Shown: positions 1 to 7,068 of the stretch, piece after piece
How the letters are laid out: every line of letters starts with the position of its first letter
How positions within the stretch are numbered: the stretch's first letter is position 1
Source: CAWAPD01 sp963783865
GTDB lineage: Bacteria > Actinomycetota > Thermoleophilia > UBA2241
Direction: 5' to 3'
NCBI GenBank assembly: GCA_963783865.1
Contig: CAWAPD010000001.1
Location: 1,116,001-1,180,000 of the forward strand
Length of the DNA stretch: 64,000 nt
Notes under the pieces: model-generated
What the model saw: only the letters and a program-made list of their open reading frames with translations
What the model was told of the DNA's origin: nothing
Databases searched by the model: none
Program-made: the position numbers and the translations under genes

Positions 1-115
1 CGCAGTTGCGCTTGCCGTGCTTGGTCATCAGCAGCGCCACGGCGGCGAGGATCGGCACCGGGTTCAGCGCGATGCCGAGCGCGGGCAGGATCAGGCTCTT
101 GAGCAGGTCGTTCAC
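1..115 (-). CDS. GAP-family (Sap-like) membrane protein, N-terminal fragment
   Basis: Partial gene running off the left edge; only about 38 residues are visible from a GTG start. They read MNDLLKSLILPALGIALNPV and continue into a hydrophobic stretch ending TKHGKRNC. The pattern 'GIALNPVPILAAVALLMT' closely parallels 'GIAISPVPIIAVILILMT' in the complete GAP-family protein at 37198-37869, so this is probably a paralog. Family members are polytopic membrane proteins. The mycobacterial member is linked to sulfolipid export, but function elsewhere is unknown. No ATG alternative fits, and the rest of the gene lies outside the window. Confidence 0.6.
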   Translation of the reverse strand, partial: MNDLLKSLILPALGIALNPVPILAAVALLMTKHGKRNC

Positions 116-181
116 GTGGCCATCCCATTCCGGTAGATCCGTACGACCGTATCAGATTGCGCAAGGCCTCGGAAAAGAAAA

Positions 182-219
182 GGGGCGGCGGGGCGGGCCC
201 GAGCCCGCCCCGCCGCCCC
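182..219. terminator. GC-rich hairpin terminator
   Basis: A 17-bp perfect stem (GGGGCGGCGGGGCGGGC pairing with its complement) with a 4-nt loop, 25 nt past the stop of the DUF1269 gene at 244-777. There is no U-tract, as in most hairpins of this window. Confidence 0.7.
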
Positions 220-243
220 CCCGTCGGGGAGCCCGCGCCGACC

Positions 244-777
244 TCAGGTCTTGAGCGTGTCGCCGAGCGTGTCGCCGTGCTCCTTCTCGGCCTCGGCCAG
301 CGCCTCGGTGAACGCCTCATGGTCGACGTCGAGCGGCTTGACCACTCGCTTGCGAGAACGCGACAGCACGCGCTCGGTCTGTGCGGCCATGGCCTCATCG
401 CCGATCACGATCAGGGCCGACTCTCCGTTGCCCAGCGCCTCGGTGAGCTCCTTGACGTCGTGCTTCTTGAGGCCCTTCTCGAAGTGCTCCACGAGACCGC
501 CGGCCACGCCGCCGGCCACGGCGGCTCCGACGATCGTGGGGGCGAAGAGCAGCCCCACGGCGGCGCCGACGCCGACACCGGCCCAGGCGCCGTGCTGGCG
601 CGAGGTCTCGCGCTGGTGCTTGTCGACCTTGCCGGTCGCGTCCTTGACGACCACGGCGGCGTCGTAGCCGCTGACGTGACCCGAGTTGTGCAGGATCCGC
701 AGGTCCTGGTAGTCCTCGTGAGCGAGCTCGGGGTCGGGGTACACGCCGAGCAACAGGTACAGCTGCTTCTTGGCCAT
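244..777 (-). CDS. DUF1269-family glycine-zipper membrane protein
   Basis: A 177-residue protein of the DUF1269 type. Its N-terminal half has a ferredoxin-like pattern (MAKKQLYLLLGVYPDPELA...) followed by 'VVVKDATGKV'. A central glycine- and alanine-rich hydrophobic segment (about residues 63-95, GVGVGAAVGLLFAP...) probably inserts in or associates with the membrane. The C-terminal third is charged and helical. Start ATG at 777 follows GGAAGAG. Paralogs lie at 36416-36928, 41531-42043 and as the N-terminal domain of the sulfatase at 22248. The function of the family is unknown; a stress-related role is an inference from the company these genes keep. Confidence 0.75.
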   Translation of the reverse strand: MAKKQLYLLLGVYPDPELAHEDYQDLRILHNSGHVSGYDAAVVVKDATGKVDKHQRETSRQHGAWAGVGVGAAVGLLFAPTIVGAAVAGGVAGGLVEHFEKGLKKHDVKELTEALGNGESALIVIGDEAMAAQTERVLSRSRKRVVKPLDVDHEAFTEALAEAEKEHGDTLGDTLKT

Positions 778-930
778 CTCTTCCTCCTGGCACCGGGCGC
801 CGGGCGCCCGTCTCGCTGCTGACAGGTCACCACACTACAACAACGGCCACCCACCGTTGTCGCTGGTCCGGGCGCCCGCGCCTGGGGTAGAGTCTGCCTG
901 CTCACACGCATCCGACGAAGGAGAACGCAC

Positions 931-1311
931 ATGGGCAAAGGTCTCGGCTGGATCCTCTTCGCCTGGTTCATGCTGCTGATCGCCGGCGTCATGAACGTGA
1001 TCGACGGCATCGCGGCGCTCGGGGACAGGCAGTTCTTCAAGACCCACGAGGCGGTCACCCTGGGGAGCAACCTCCATGCCTGGGGCTGGATCGTGCTCAT
1101 CTGGGGCGTGCTGCAGATCGCCGCCTCGGTCAGCATCTGGCGCGCCGCCGCCTTCGGCCGCTGGTTCGGCATCCTGGCCGCCGGCATCAACGTCTTCATC
1201 CAGATGCTGTTCCTGCCCAGCTACCCGGTCTTCGCCCTCTCGATCATGGTGATCGACGTGCTGGTGATCTACGGGCTCGCCGTGTACGGCGAGAAGGACG
1301 TGGCCGCCTGA
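931..1311 (+). CDS. DUF7144-like four-helix membrane protein
   Basis: A 126-residue protein with four hydrophobic helices (about residues 5-28, 47-68, 72-95, 98-118). It starts MGKGLGWILFAWFMLLIAGV and carries the hallmark 'HAWGWIVLIWGVLQI' and 'FGRWFGILAAGIN'. The same motifs recur in the tandem paralogs at 2411 and 3026. The ATG is preceded by AAGGAGAACGCAC, a good ribosome binding site. No biochemical function is known for this family. Its sequence differs enough from the two downstream copies to be an older duplication. Confidence 0.75.
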   Translation: MGKGLGWILFAWFMLLIAGVMNVIDGIAALGDRQFFKTHEAVTLGSNLHAWGWIVLIWGVLQIAASVSIWRAAAFGRWFGILAAGINVFIQMLFLPSYPVFALSIMVIDVLVIYGLAVYGEKDVAA

Positions 1312-1323
1312 CGCCCGGCCGAC

Positions 1324-2247
1324 CTACCCTCCGGCGCCGCCGGCCGGTCCGCCAGGGCCGGGATCGTCGTCGTCGACCCAGGCCATGAAATCGAGCCCGT
1401 CATGCGGGGACTGCGTCGTGGGGCCCGGAGGCCCTCCCGGCGGACCTGCGCCGGTCGCCGGTCCGGGCGGCGCTGGCGTGGACGCGCCGCCGGGTCGCTG
1501 GGGCGCGGGCGGACCCGACCACGCATCCAGGTCGACTGCGTCTCCGCCGGTCCTGCCGTACAGCGAGACCAGGCGCGAAACGGCGGTGACGAGGAAGATC
1601 TGGCCGGCGACGCCCTCGAACACACACAAGGCGCGCGGCAGATCGCCGGCCGGTGTGAGGTCTCCGTAGCCGACCGTCGCCAGGGTGATGAAGCTCAGGT
1701 AGACGTATGACGCGGGACTGTTGCTCTTGCCCTGAGCGAGGAAGTACTGCGGCGGGCTGAGATTCGACGTGACCCCGTTCACGCCCATGAACACGAACGT
1801 GAAGATCAGGCCGATCAGCAGGTAGACGGCGATCGCCCCGAGCATGGTCTGCATGGTGACGACCTGGTCGCCGAAGATCCGCTTGAGGATCAGCAGGGGC
1901 GTGCCCACCAGCAGGAAGACGACCAGCAGGTAGGCGATGCCCAGAAGCGTCCTGGAGTCGAGCGCGCCGCCAAGGATCCCCAGCGCGACTGTCCCGATCG
2001 CGGCGATGAGCCCCACAGTCAGCGCCCGCTTGCTCACGCGCGACGTGTTGAGCGCTAGGAGGAGCGTGCCGGCCATGAAGGCGAGCATGAACACGCCCCA
2101 CGACGACCCATTCGGCACGGCGAACACCACGGCGACGTCGACGAGCAGCAGGAGCACGAGGAACCCGTAGCGTTCGGGGCGGCGCAGGGGTCGCTCGCGC
2201 CGCCCGCGCAGCGGACGTCTTCTGGCAGACGAACCTGGTTCGCTCAT
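1324..2247 (-). CDS. Two-pore-domain-type potassium channel protein
   Basis: A 307-residue membrane protein with about six hydrophobic helices and a classic K+ selectivity filter, TVGYGD, at residues 191-196. A pore helix (SYVYLSFITLA) precedes the filter and a final inner helix (FEGVAGQIFLVTAVSRLVS) follows it. The C-terminus (about residues 235-307) is Pro/Gly-rich and probably disordered; no RCK or cyclic-nucleotide domain is visible. An in-frame start exists at 2355, but ATG 2247 is preferred because GAGGAGGG lies 6-8 nt upstream. Likely role: passive K+ conductance across the cell membrane. Confidence 0.85.
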   Translation of the reverse strand: MSEPGSSARRRPLRGRRERPLRRPERYGFLVLLLLVDVAVVFAVPNGSSWGVFMLAFMAGTLLLALNTSRVSKRALTVGLIAAIGTVALGILGGALDSRTLLGIAYLLVVFLLVGTPLLILKRIFGDQVVTMQTMLGAIAVYLLIGLIFTFVFMGVNGVTSNLSPPQYFLAQGKSNSPASYVYLSFITLATVGYGDLTPAGDLPRALCVFEGVAGQIFLVTAVSRLVSLYGRTGGDAVDLDAWSGPPAPQRPGGASTPAPPGPATGAGPPGGPPGPTTQSPHDGLDFMAWVDDDDPGPGGPAGGAGG

Positions 2248-2314
2248 GGACCAACCCTCCTCGGTCGCGTCGAGTCTATCCGACAGTGGGGGGTGTGAGC
2301 ATCGTCCTTCTGAC

Positions 2315-2340
2315 GGTTCGCGGTAGGAATGTGGGGGTAT
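2315..2340 (+). promoter_or_regulatory. Candidate sigma-B/sigma-F-type promoter
   Basis: GGTTC at 2315-2319 and GGGTAT at 2335-2340, separated by 15 nt, match the actinobacterial stress-sigma consensus (GTTT, 14-16 nt, GGGTAT). It lies 70 nt upstream of the membrane protein gene at 2411. This is a single match judged by eye. Confidence 0.45.
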
Positions 2341-2410
2341 CACCACGAAGAACATAGGCCTTTGCTGCCTGTGTACAGGTAGTACGTCAATGCTTGAAGG
2401 GGAGGTTCAC

Positions 2411-2809
2411 ATGGAGAAGAGAGGCACGGGCGTGTTGATGTTCACCTGGGTGATGTTCGTGGTGCTCGGGGTCTGGAACATCATTCAGGGAATCCTCGCC
2501 ATCGCGCGGTCCAGCACGTGGGTCTCGGTGTACGGTGACGCACACCGACTTACGCTGTGGAACGTGAAGACGTGGGGCTGGCTGATCCTCATCTGGGGCA
2601 TCATCGAGCTGCTCGCCGCCGCCAGCATCTGGCGGGGCGCCCAGTTCGGCCGATGGCTCGGCATCATCGTCGCCGGTCTCGGCATCATCGGCTGGTTCCT
2701 CTTCCTTCCGCAGGCTCCGTTCTGGTCGATCCTCATGATCGCCCTGTACGCGTGGGTCCTGCACGGCTTGGCCGTGTACGGCGGCACGCACGAGGGCTTG
2801 GGCGACTAG
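2411..2809 (+). CDS. DUF7144-like membrane protein, tandem copy 1
   Basis: A 132-residue four-helix membrane protein that starts MEKRGTGVLMFTWVMFVVLG and contains 'NVKTWGWLILIWGIIELLAA' and 'FGRWLGIIVAGLGIIGW'. An ATG 21 nt upstream is in frame, but the GGGGAGG box at 2400-2405 sits correctly only for ATG 2411. It is nearly identical over most of its length to the next gene (3026-3424), which indicates a recent tandem duplication that also copied the terminator. A sigma-B-like promoter upstream suggests stress induction. Function unknown. Confidence 0.8.
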   Translation: MEKRGTGVLMFTWVMFVVLGVWNIIQGILAIARSSTWVSVYGDAHRLTLWNVKTWGWLILIWGIIELLAAASIWRGAQFGRWLGIIVAGLGIIGWFLFLPQAPFWSILMIALYAWVLHGLAVYGGTHEGLGD

Positions 2810-2853
2810 CGCGAGACACCCGGTGGGAGTGCCGGGCACCATACGCTTCCCAC

Positions 2854-2883
2854 GAGGGGGCGGGCCGCACGGCCCGCCCCCTC
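2854..2883. terminator. Hairpin terminator after copy 1
   Basis: Near-perfect palindrome GAGGGGGCGGGCC-GCAC-GGCCCGCCCCCTC, 45 nt past the stop at 2809, followed by GTTCTGTTCT. It is almost identical to the hairpin at 3468-3497. Confidence 0.8.
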
Positions 2884-3025
2884 GTTCTGTTCTCCGCCAC
2901 GTCATGCCGCTATCGAGGTCCGTCTCGCGCGGCCCTCAGCGGCCTCTTCCCACCTAACACTGGCGTACGCGGCGGCCGGAGGCTAGAGTTCGCGCGACGG
3001 GTTCGGTCCGACGAGGAGGGTATCG

Positions 3026-3424
3026 ATGGAGAAGAAGGGTACTGGGGTCTTGATGTTCACGTGGGTCATGTTCGTGGTGCTCGGCTGCTGGAACATCATC
3101 CAGGGGCTTCTTGCGGTCTTCCGGTCGAGCGCATGGGTCAGTACGTTCGGCGACGTCCACCGGATCACGCTGTGGAACGTCAAGACGTGGGGCTGGCTCA
3201 TCATCATCTGGGGCATCATCGAGTTGCTCGCCGCCGCCAGCATCGGGAGAGGAGCTCAGTTCGGCCGCTGGCTGGGCATCATCATCGCCGGCCTCGGCAT
3301 CATCGGCTGGTTCATGTTCCTGCCGGCAGCACCGTTCTGGGGGATCCTGATGATCGCCCTGTACGCGTGGGTGCTCCACGGACTCATCGTCTACGGCGGG
3401 ACGCACGAGGATATGCGCGCGTAG
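3026..3424 (+). CDS. DUF7144-like membrane protein, tandem copy 2
   Basis: A 132-residue paralog of the gene at 2411, starting MEKKGTGVLMFTWVMFVVLG, with the same four helices and conserved 'TLWNVKTWGWL' and 'FGRWLGIIIAGLGIIGW' segments. The ATG is preceded by GAGGAGGGTATCG. Differences are concentrated in the first extracellular-type loop (residues 27-50), suggesting the loop is the variable part. Each copy has its own promoter space and its own terminator, so the copies are separate transcription units. Function unknown. Confidence 0.8.
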   Translation: MEKKGTGVLMFTWVMFVVLGCWNIIQGLLAVFRSSAWVSTFGDVHRITLWNVKTWGWLIIIWGIIELLAAASIGRGAQFGRWLGIIIAGLGIIGWFMFLPAAPFWGILMIALYAWVLHGLIVYGGTHEDMRA

Positions 3425-3467
3425 CAGCCAGGACCCGGCGCGAGCGCCGGGCAGCACAGCTTCTGTG

Positions 3468-3497
3468 GAGGGGGCGGGCCGTACGGCCCGCCCCCTC
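3468..3497. terminator. Hairpin terminator after copy 2
   Basis: GAGGGGGCGGGCC-GTAC-GGCCCGCCCCCTC, 44 nt past the stop at 3424. It differs from the hairpin at 2854-2883 only in the loop, so gene and terminator were duplicated together. Confidence 0.8.
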
Positions 3498-3562
3498 ATC
3501 GTTCTTGCACCCCGTCCCGTTGTACGCACGATCCCACCGCCCCCCGGCAGGTCTCCAGACAC

Positions 3563-4234
3563 ATGGACCACAGCTCACGGCGGGCCTCGAAGCCAAGGAG
3601 GCGCAGCCCACGCAGCGAACCAGTTGTCGACATGGCTGCCGGACGCCGCCCCTTCATGACCGCCCGCAAGATCCGCGCGATGGACACGACGATCGTGCTC
3701 TGGATCGTGCTGTGGGTGCTGCTGGGCGTGTTCATCGGGCGCGCCCTGTGGGACGTGGGGCGGATCGCCGATCCGGTCATCCGCAACGCGGCCGGGCTGA
3801 GCCAGACCGCCCAGGGGTTCGACCGACTGCGCTCCGTCCCGCTCATCGGCGGCGCCCTGGGAGGCGTCGTGGGTGGGGTGACCGGTACCGCCGACAAGAC
3901 CCAAGCCGAAGCTCAAGCAGTCAAGGACCGGATCCATCAGATCGCCCTGGTCGTGGGTTGCCTCATCGCGCTCGGCCCGGTCCTCGTCGCGCTCGTGATC
4001 TACCTTCCGCTGCGACTGCCCTGGCAGCGGGATGTCCGCGCGATCCGCGCGGCCATCGCCCGCGACCCCGACGATCTCGTGCTGCAGCGCTACCTCGCCG
4101 AGCGCGCCATGCTGGGCATGCCCTACGATCGCTTGCGGGCGCTGAGCGACGATCCCTGGCGCGACCTGCAGACGGGCCGGGCCGGCCGTTTGGCCGCGGT
4201 CGAGCTCGACCGCCTCGGACTCGAACAGTCCTAG
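3563..4234 (+). CDS. Two-helix membrane protein of unknown function
   Basis: Up to 223 residues. The first helix is 'TTIVLWIVLWVLLGVFIGRA' and the second begins 'IALVVGCLIALGPVLVALVI'. Between them a loop contains 'FDRLRSVPLIGGALGGVVGG', a glycine-zipper-like patch. The C-terminal 70 residues are charged, helical and probably cytoplasmic (RDPDDLVLQRYLAERA...). The start is uncertain: in-frame ATGs at 3563, 3632, 3656 and 3680 are all possible, and none has a strong ribosome site. ATG 3680 places the first helix at the extreme N-terminus, as expected for a small signal-anchored protein. No family recognised. Confidence 0.65.
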   Translation: MDHSSRRASKPRRRSPRSEPVVDMAAGRRPFMTARKIRAMDTTIVLWIVLWVLLGVFIGRALWDVGRIADPVIRNAAGLSQTAQGFDRLRSVPLIGGALGGVVGGVTGTADKTQAEAQAVKDRIHQIALVVGCLIALGPVLVALVIYLPLRLPWQRDVRAIRAAIARDPDDLVLQRYLAERAMLGMPYDRLRALSDDPWRDLQTGRAGRLAAVELDRLGLEQS

Positions 4235-4283
4235 CGGAGAAGCTCTGCCCTCACGTTCCGGGTGAGGCCGCCCGACCCTCCCC

Positions 4284-4310
4284 GACGGCCCCTCGCGGGG
4301 CCGGGCCGTC
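4284..4310. terminator. Hairpin terminator
   Basis: GACGGCCC at 4284-4291 pairs with GGGCCGTC at 4303-4310, with further pairing inside, followed by TTCGATT. It lies 50 nt past the stop of the two-helix membrane protein. Confidence 0.5.
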
Positions 4311-4444
4311 TTCGATTCGCGGCAACGTCCACGGCAGGCTCCATCTGGAGTAGGGTACGGACTGCGCTTCCTCTGGGTATGAAGGAGTCGCCGAGACGTA
4401 TCGTAGGTCCCGCTCGAAGGACAGCTAGCAACGAGGAGGTTGGC

Positions 4445-4753
4445 ATGCCGTTCGGAAGAAGAAGACCGCTCATGCGCGCGGCCGTGGTAGGCGGTGGCGC
4501 CTACGTGGCGGGCAAGCACGTCGCGAACAAGCAGGCACAGAAGCAGGACCAGGCGTATCAGCAGGGGGCGGACGATACCGCGCAGCAGCAAGCGCCGCAG
4601 CAGCAGTACGCGGCGCAGCCGGCGCCGCAGGCCGCTCCCCCGGCCGGCGACAGCATGGCCGACGAGCTGGCCAAGCTGAAGAGCCTGCTCGACTCGGGGG
4701 CGCTCACGCCCGACGAGTACGAGGCCGCCAAGCAGAAGGTCATCCAGGGCTGA
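4445..4753 (+). CDS. SHOCT-domain small protein
   Basis: A 102-residue protein. The N-terminus is basic (MPFGRRRPLMRAA), then a short hydrophobic Ala/Gly/Val segment, a Gln/Ala/Pro-rich linker (about residues 25-68), and a C-terminal SHOCT domain ('DELAKLKSLLDSGALTPDEY', then EAAKQKVI). SHOCT is a short helical oligomerisation module found at the ends of many unrelated proteins. The ATG at 4445 is chosen because AGGAGG sits 5-7 nt upstream; a longer in-frame reading back to 4262 lacks a ribosome site. It sits 26 nt ahead of a DUF6325 gene and the two are probably cotranscribed. Confidence 0.8.
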   Translation: MPFGRRRPLMRAAVVGGGAYVAGKHVANKQAQKQDQAYQQGADDTAQQQAPQQQYAAQPAPQAAPPAGDSMADELAKLKSLLDSGALTPDEYEAAKQKVIQG

Positions 4754-4779
4754 GCCGATCCGCAGACGAAGGAGAAGAG

Positions 4780-5283
4780 ATGGCAATGGGTCCAGTTCAG
4801 GTCCTCGTCCTCGGGTACGGTGCCGACGCCGACTTCAGGGGTGAGGCGCTCGACGAGCTGAAGAAGCTCGCACAGCACGACATCGTCAGGCTGATCGACC
4901 TGCTCGTGGTGCACAAGAACGACGACGGCACCGTCGATGAGGTCGAGGTCGCCGACGACGCCGAGCTCACCAAGCTCGGCGCCACGGCCGGCGCCCTCAT
5001 CGGTCTCGGCGCGGCCGGTGAGGAGGGCATGGAGGCCGGCGCGGTGGCCGGCGCCGAGGCGATGCAGGACGGCACCTTGTATTCCGACGACGAGACCTGG
5101 GCCATCGCCGACGCGATCCCGGTGGGCATGACCGCGGCGATCGCCGTACTCGAGCACCGCTGGGCGATCCCGCTGCGTAACGCGGTCCTGCGCTCGGGCG
5201 GTGTGGCGCTCGCCGACGAGTGGCTGCACCCCGAGGACATGATCGCCCTCGGCATGATCGCCGCCGACGAGGCCGGAGCCTAA
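4780..5283 (+). CDS. DUF6325-family protein
   Basis: A 167-residue soluble-looking protein. It has a ferredoxin-like N-terminus (MGPVQVLVLGYGADADFRG) with 'DIVRLIDLLVVHKNDDGTV', then a short Gly/Ala-rich region and an acidic C-terminal half containing 'PVGMTAAIAVLEHRWAIPLR'. This matches the DUF6325 family, which is related in layout to DUF1269. The ATG follows AAGGAGAAGAG. A second member, broken by frameshifts, lies at 29470-29939. Often found beside SHOCT proteins, as here. No function has been assigned. Confidence 0.75.
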   Translation: MAMGPVQVLVLGYGADADFRGEALDELKKLAQHDIVRLIDLLVVHKNDDGTVDEVEVADDAELTKLGATAGALIGLGAAGEEGMEAGAVAGAEAMQDGTLYSDDETWAIADAIPVGMTAAIAVLEHRWAIPLRNAVLRSGGVALADEWLHPEDMIALGMIAADEAGA

Positions 5284-5292
5284 TCCGTGGAC

Positions 5293-5333
5293 GCGGGGCG
5301 GGAGCGGGCGCGTGGCGCCCGCTCCCGCCCCGC
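5293..5333. terminator. Long GC hairpin terminator
   Basis: A 19-bp perfect stem (GCGGGGCGGGAGCGGGCGC and its complement) with a 3-nt loop (GTG), 9 nt past the stop at 5283 and 26 nt before the glutamate decarboxylase start. Confidence 0.75.
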
Positions 5334-5358
5334 TCGTCTCCAAGAAAAGGAGCTCGGA

Positions 5359-6753
5359 ATGGCACTGAAGCATCCGCGCCGCCCCGCGCGGCGCAGCGAC
5401 CGCCCAGACCTGTCGAACGACGGTCTCTTCACGCGCGAGACGAGTATCCCGCGCGACGAGATCCCCGGCGGCGAGCTGGCGCCCGACGTGGCATACCAGA
5501 TCATCCACGACGAGCTCATGCTCGACGGCAACGCCCGCCTCAACCTGGCGACGTTCGTCACCACCTGGATGGAACCCCAGGCGCAGACGCTGATGGCCGA
5601 GTGCCTCGACAAGAACATGATCGACAAGGACGAGTACCCGCAGACCGCGGAGCTCGAGATGCGGTGCGTGAACATCATCAGCCGCTTGTGGCACGCTCCG
5701 GATCCTGCGCACGCGGCCGGGTGCTCGACCACCGGTTCCAGCGAGGCGGCGATGCTCGGCGGGCTTGCCCTCAAGCGCCGCTGGCAGCAGCGACGCAAGG
5801 CCGAGGGCAAGCCCGCCGACAAGCCCAATCTGGTCATGGGCATCAACGTCCAGGTGTGCTGGGAGAAGTTCGCGAACTACTGGGACGTCGAGATGCGCCT
5901 CGTGCCGATGGAAGGCGAGCGCTACCACCTGTCGGCCGACGAGGCCGTCAAGCTCTGCGACGAGAACACGATCGGCGTGGTCGCCATCCTCGGGTCCACG
6001 TTCGACGGCTCATACGAGCCGGTCAAGGAGATCTGCGCCGCGCTCGACGACTTCCAGAAGAAGACCGGGATCGACGTGCCGGTGCACGTCGACGGCGCCT
6101 CCGGAGGCTTCGTGGCGCCGTTCGTCGACCCCGATCTCGCCTGTGACTTCCGGCTCGACCGCGTGGCTTCGATCAACGCCTCCGGTCACAAGTACGGCCT
6201 GGTCTACCCCGGCGTCGGCTGGATCCTCTGGCGCGACGCGGCCGCCCTGCCCGAGGACCTCATCTTCTGGGTCAACTACCTGGGCGACGACATGCCGACG
6301 TTCGCGCTCAACTTCTCGCGTCCGGGGGCCCAGGTCGTGGCGCAGTACTACAACTTCCTGCGCCTGGGCTTCGACGGGTACCGGCGGGTCCAGGGGTACG
6401 CGCGCGAGGTCGCGACGCAGCTCTCTGCCCGGATCGAGGGGCTGGGACCGTTCCGTCTGCTGACGCGGGGCGACGAGCTGCCCGTCTTCGCCTTCACGCT
6501 CGCCGACGGCATCGACAACTACACGGTGTTCGACGTCTCGAACGCGCTGCGCGAGCGAGGCTGGCTCGTGCCTGCCTACACGTTCCCCAAGAACCGTGAG
6601 GATCTGGCCGCGCTGCGCGTGGTCGTCAAGCGCGGGTTCAGCCACGACGTCGCCGACCTGCTCGTCAAGGATCTCGAGCGTCAGCTGCCGCGCCTGCAGA
6701 AACAGGCCGAGCCGGTCCACGACGCCGCCTCGGCGGCGGGGTTCCACCACTAG
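5359..6753 (+). CDS. gadB: Glutamate decarboxylase
   Basis: A 464-residue PLP-dependent enzyme that decarboxylates L-glutamate to 4-aminobutyrate and consumes a cytoplasmic proton. Length and sequence fit GadB (E. coli about 466). Visible landmarks: 'GCSTTGSSEAAMLGGLALKR' in the PLP phosphate region, 'HVDGASGGFVAPF' with the cofactor-ring aspartate, and 'INASGHKYGLVYPGVGW' with the Schiff-base lysine near residue 278. The start ATG at 5359 has AAAAGGAG upstream; an in-frame GTG at 5287 lies inside the terminator hairpin and is rejected. A LapA-like protein and a ClC transporter follow, an arrangement reminiscent of acid-resistance systems. No GadC antiporter is visible. Confidence 0.93.
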   Translation: MALKHPRRPARRSDRPDLSNDGLFTRETSIPRDEIPGGELAPDVAYQIIHDELMLDGNARLNLATFVTTWMEPQAQTLMAECLDKNMIDKDEYPQTAELEMRCVNIISRLWHAPDPAHAAGCSTTGSSEAAMLGGLALKRRWQQRRKAEGKPADKPNLVMGINVQVCWEKFANYWDVEMRLVPMEGERYHLSADEAVKLCDENTIGVVAILGSTFDGSYEPVKEICAALDDFQKKTGIDVPVHVDGASGGFVAPFVDPDLACDFRLDRVASINASGHKYGLVYPGVGWILWRDAAALPEDLIFWVNYLGDDMPTFALNFSRPGAQVVAQYYNFLRLGFDGYRRVQGYAREVATQLSARIEGLGPFRLLTRGDELPVFAFTLADGIDNYTVFDVSNALRERGWLVPAYTFPKNREDLAALRVVVKRGFSHDVADLLVKDLERQLPRLQKQAEPVHDAASAAGFHH

Positions 6754-6776
6754 CCCGCCGGTCGCCACCGGCGGGC
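6753..6776. terminator. Hairpin terminator after gadB
   Basis: GCCCGCCGGT-CGCC-ACCGGCGGGC begins at the last base of the gadB stop codon. It may attenuate rather than fully stop readthrough into the LapA-like gene 15 nt later. Confidence 0.55.
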
Positions 6777-6791
6777 GGACAAGGAGAGGTC

Positions 6792-7064
6792 ATGTCACAG
6801 CCGCAGGTGCAGTCGGGCGGCGCGAAGCCGAAGACCAGCTACGTCATGCCGATCATCGCCGGCCTGATCGCGCTGTCGCTTCTGGCCTTCGTCCTGCAGA
6901 ACACGGAGTCGGTCACGCTCCACTGGCTCTTCTGGAGCTTCTCCTGGCCACTCTGGCTGCTGCTCGTGGTCACGATCGTGCTGTCGCTGGTCGCCGGCCA
7001 GATCATGCTGATGTGGCGCCGGCACCGGCGCCGGGTCGCACGGCGGGACGCGCGCAGAGACTAA
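6792..7064 (+). CDS. LapA-domain (DUF1049) membrane protein
   Basis: A 90-residue protein with two membrane helices ('PIIAGLIALSLLAFVLQNTE' and 'PLWLLLVVTIVLSLVAGQI'), the sequence 'LQNTESVTLHWLFWSFSWPL' between them, and an Arg-rich cytoplasmic tail (RRHRRRVARRDARRD). This is the classic LapA/DUF1049 layout. In Gram-negatives LapA contributes to lipopolysaccharide assembly; in Gram-positives its role is unknown. ATG 6792 follows AAGGAGAGGTC. It lies between gadB and a ClC transporter, 4 nt from the latter, so it is probably cotranscribed with it. Confidence 0.8.
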   Translation: MSQPQVQSGGAKPKTSYVMPIIAGLIALSLLAFVLQNTESVTLHWLFWSFSWPLWLLLVVTIVLSLVAGQIMLMWRRHRRRVARRDARRD

Positions 7065-7068
7065 GCCG

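Noticed and set aside
157..822. Long open frames antisense or out of frame to real genes, here and throughout
   Set aside because: At about 70% GC stop codons are rare. These frames are Arg/Pro/Ala-rich with no family resemblance, and each overlaps a gene with clear domain evidence.
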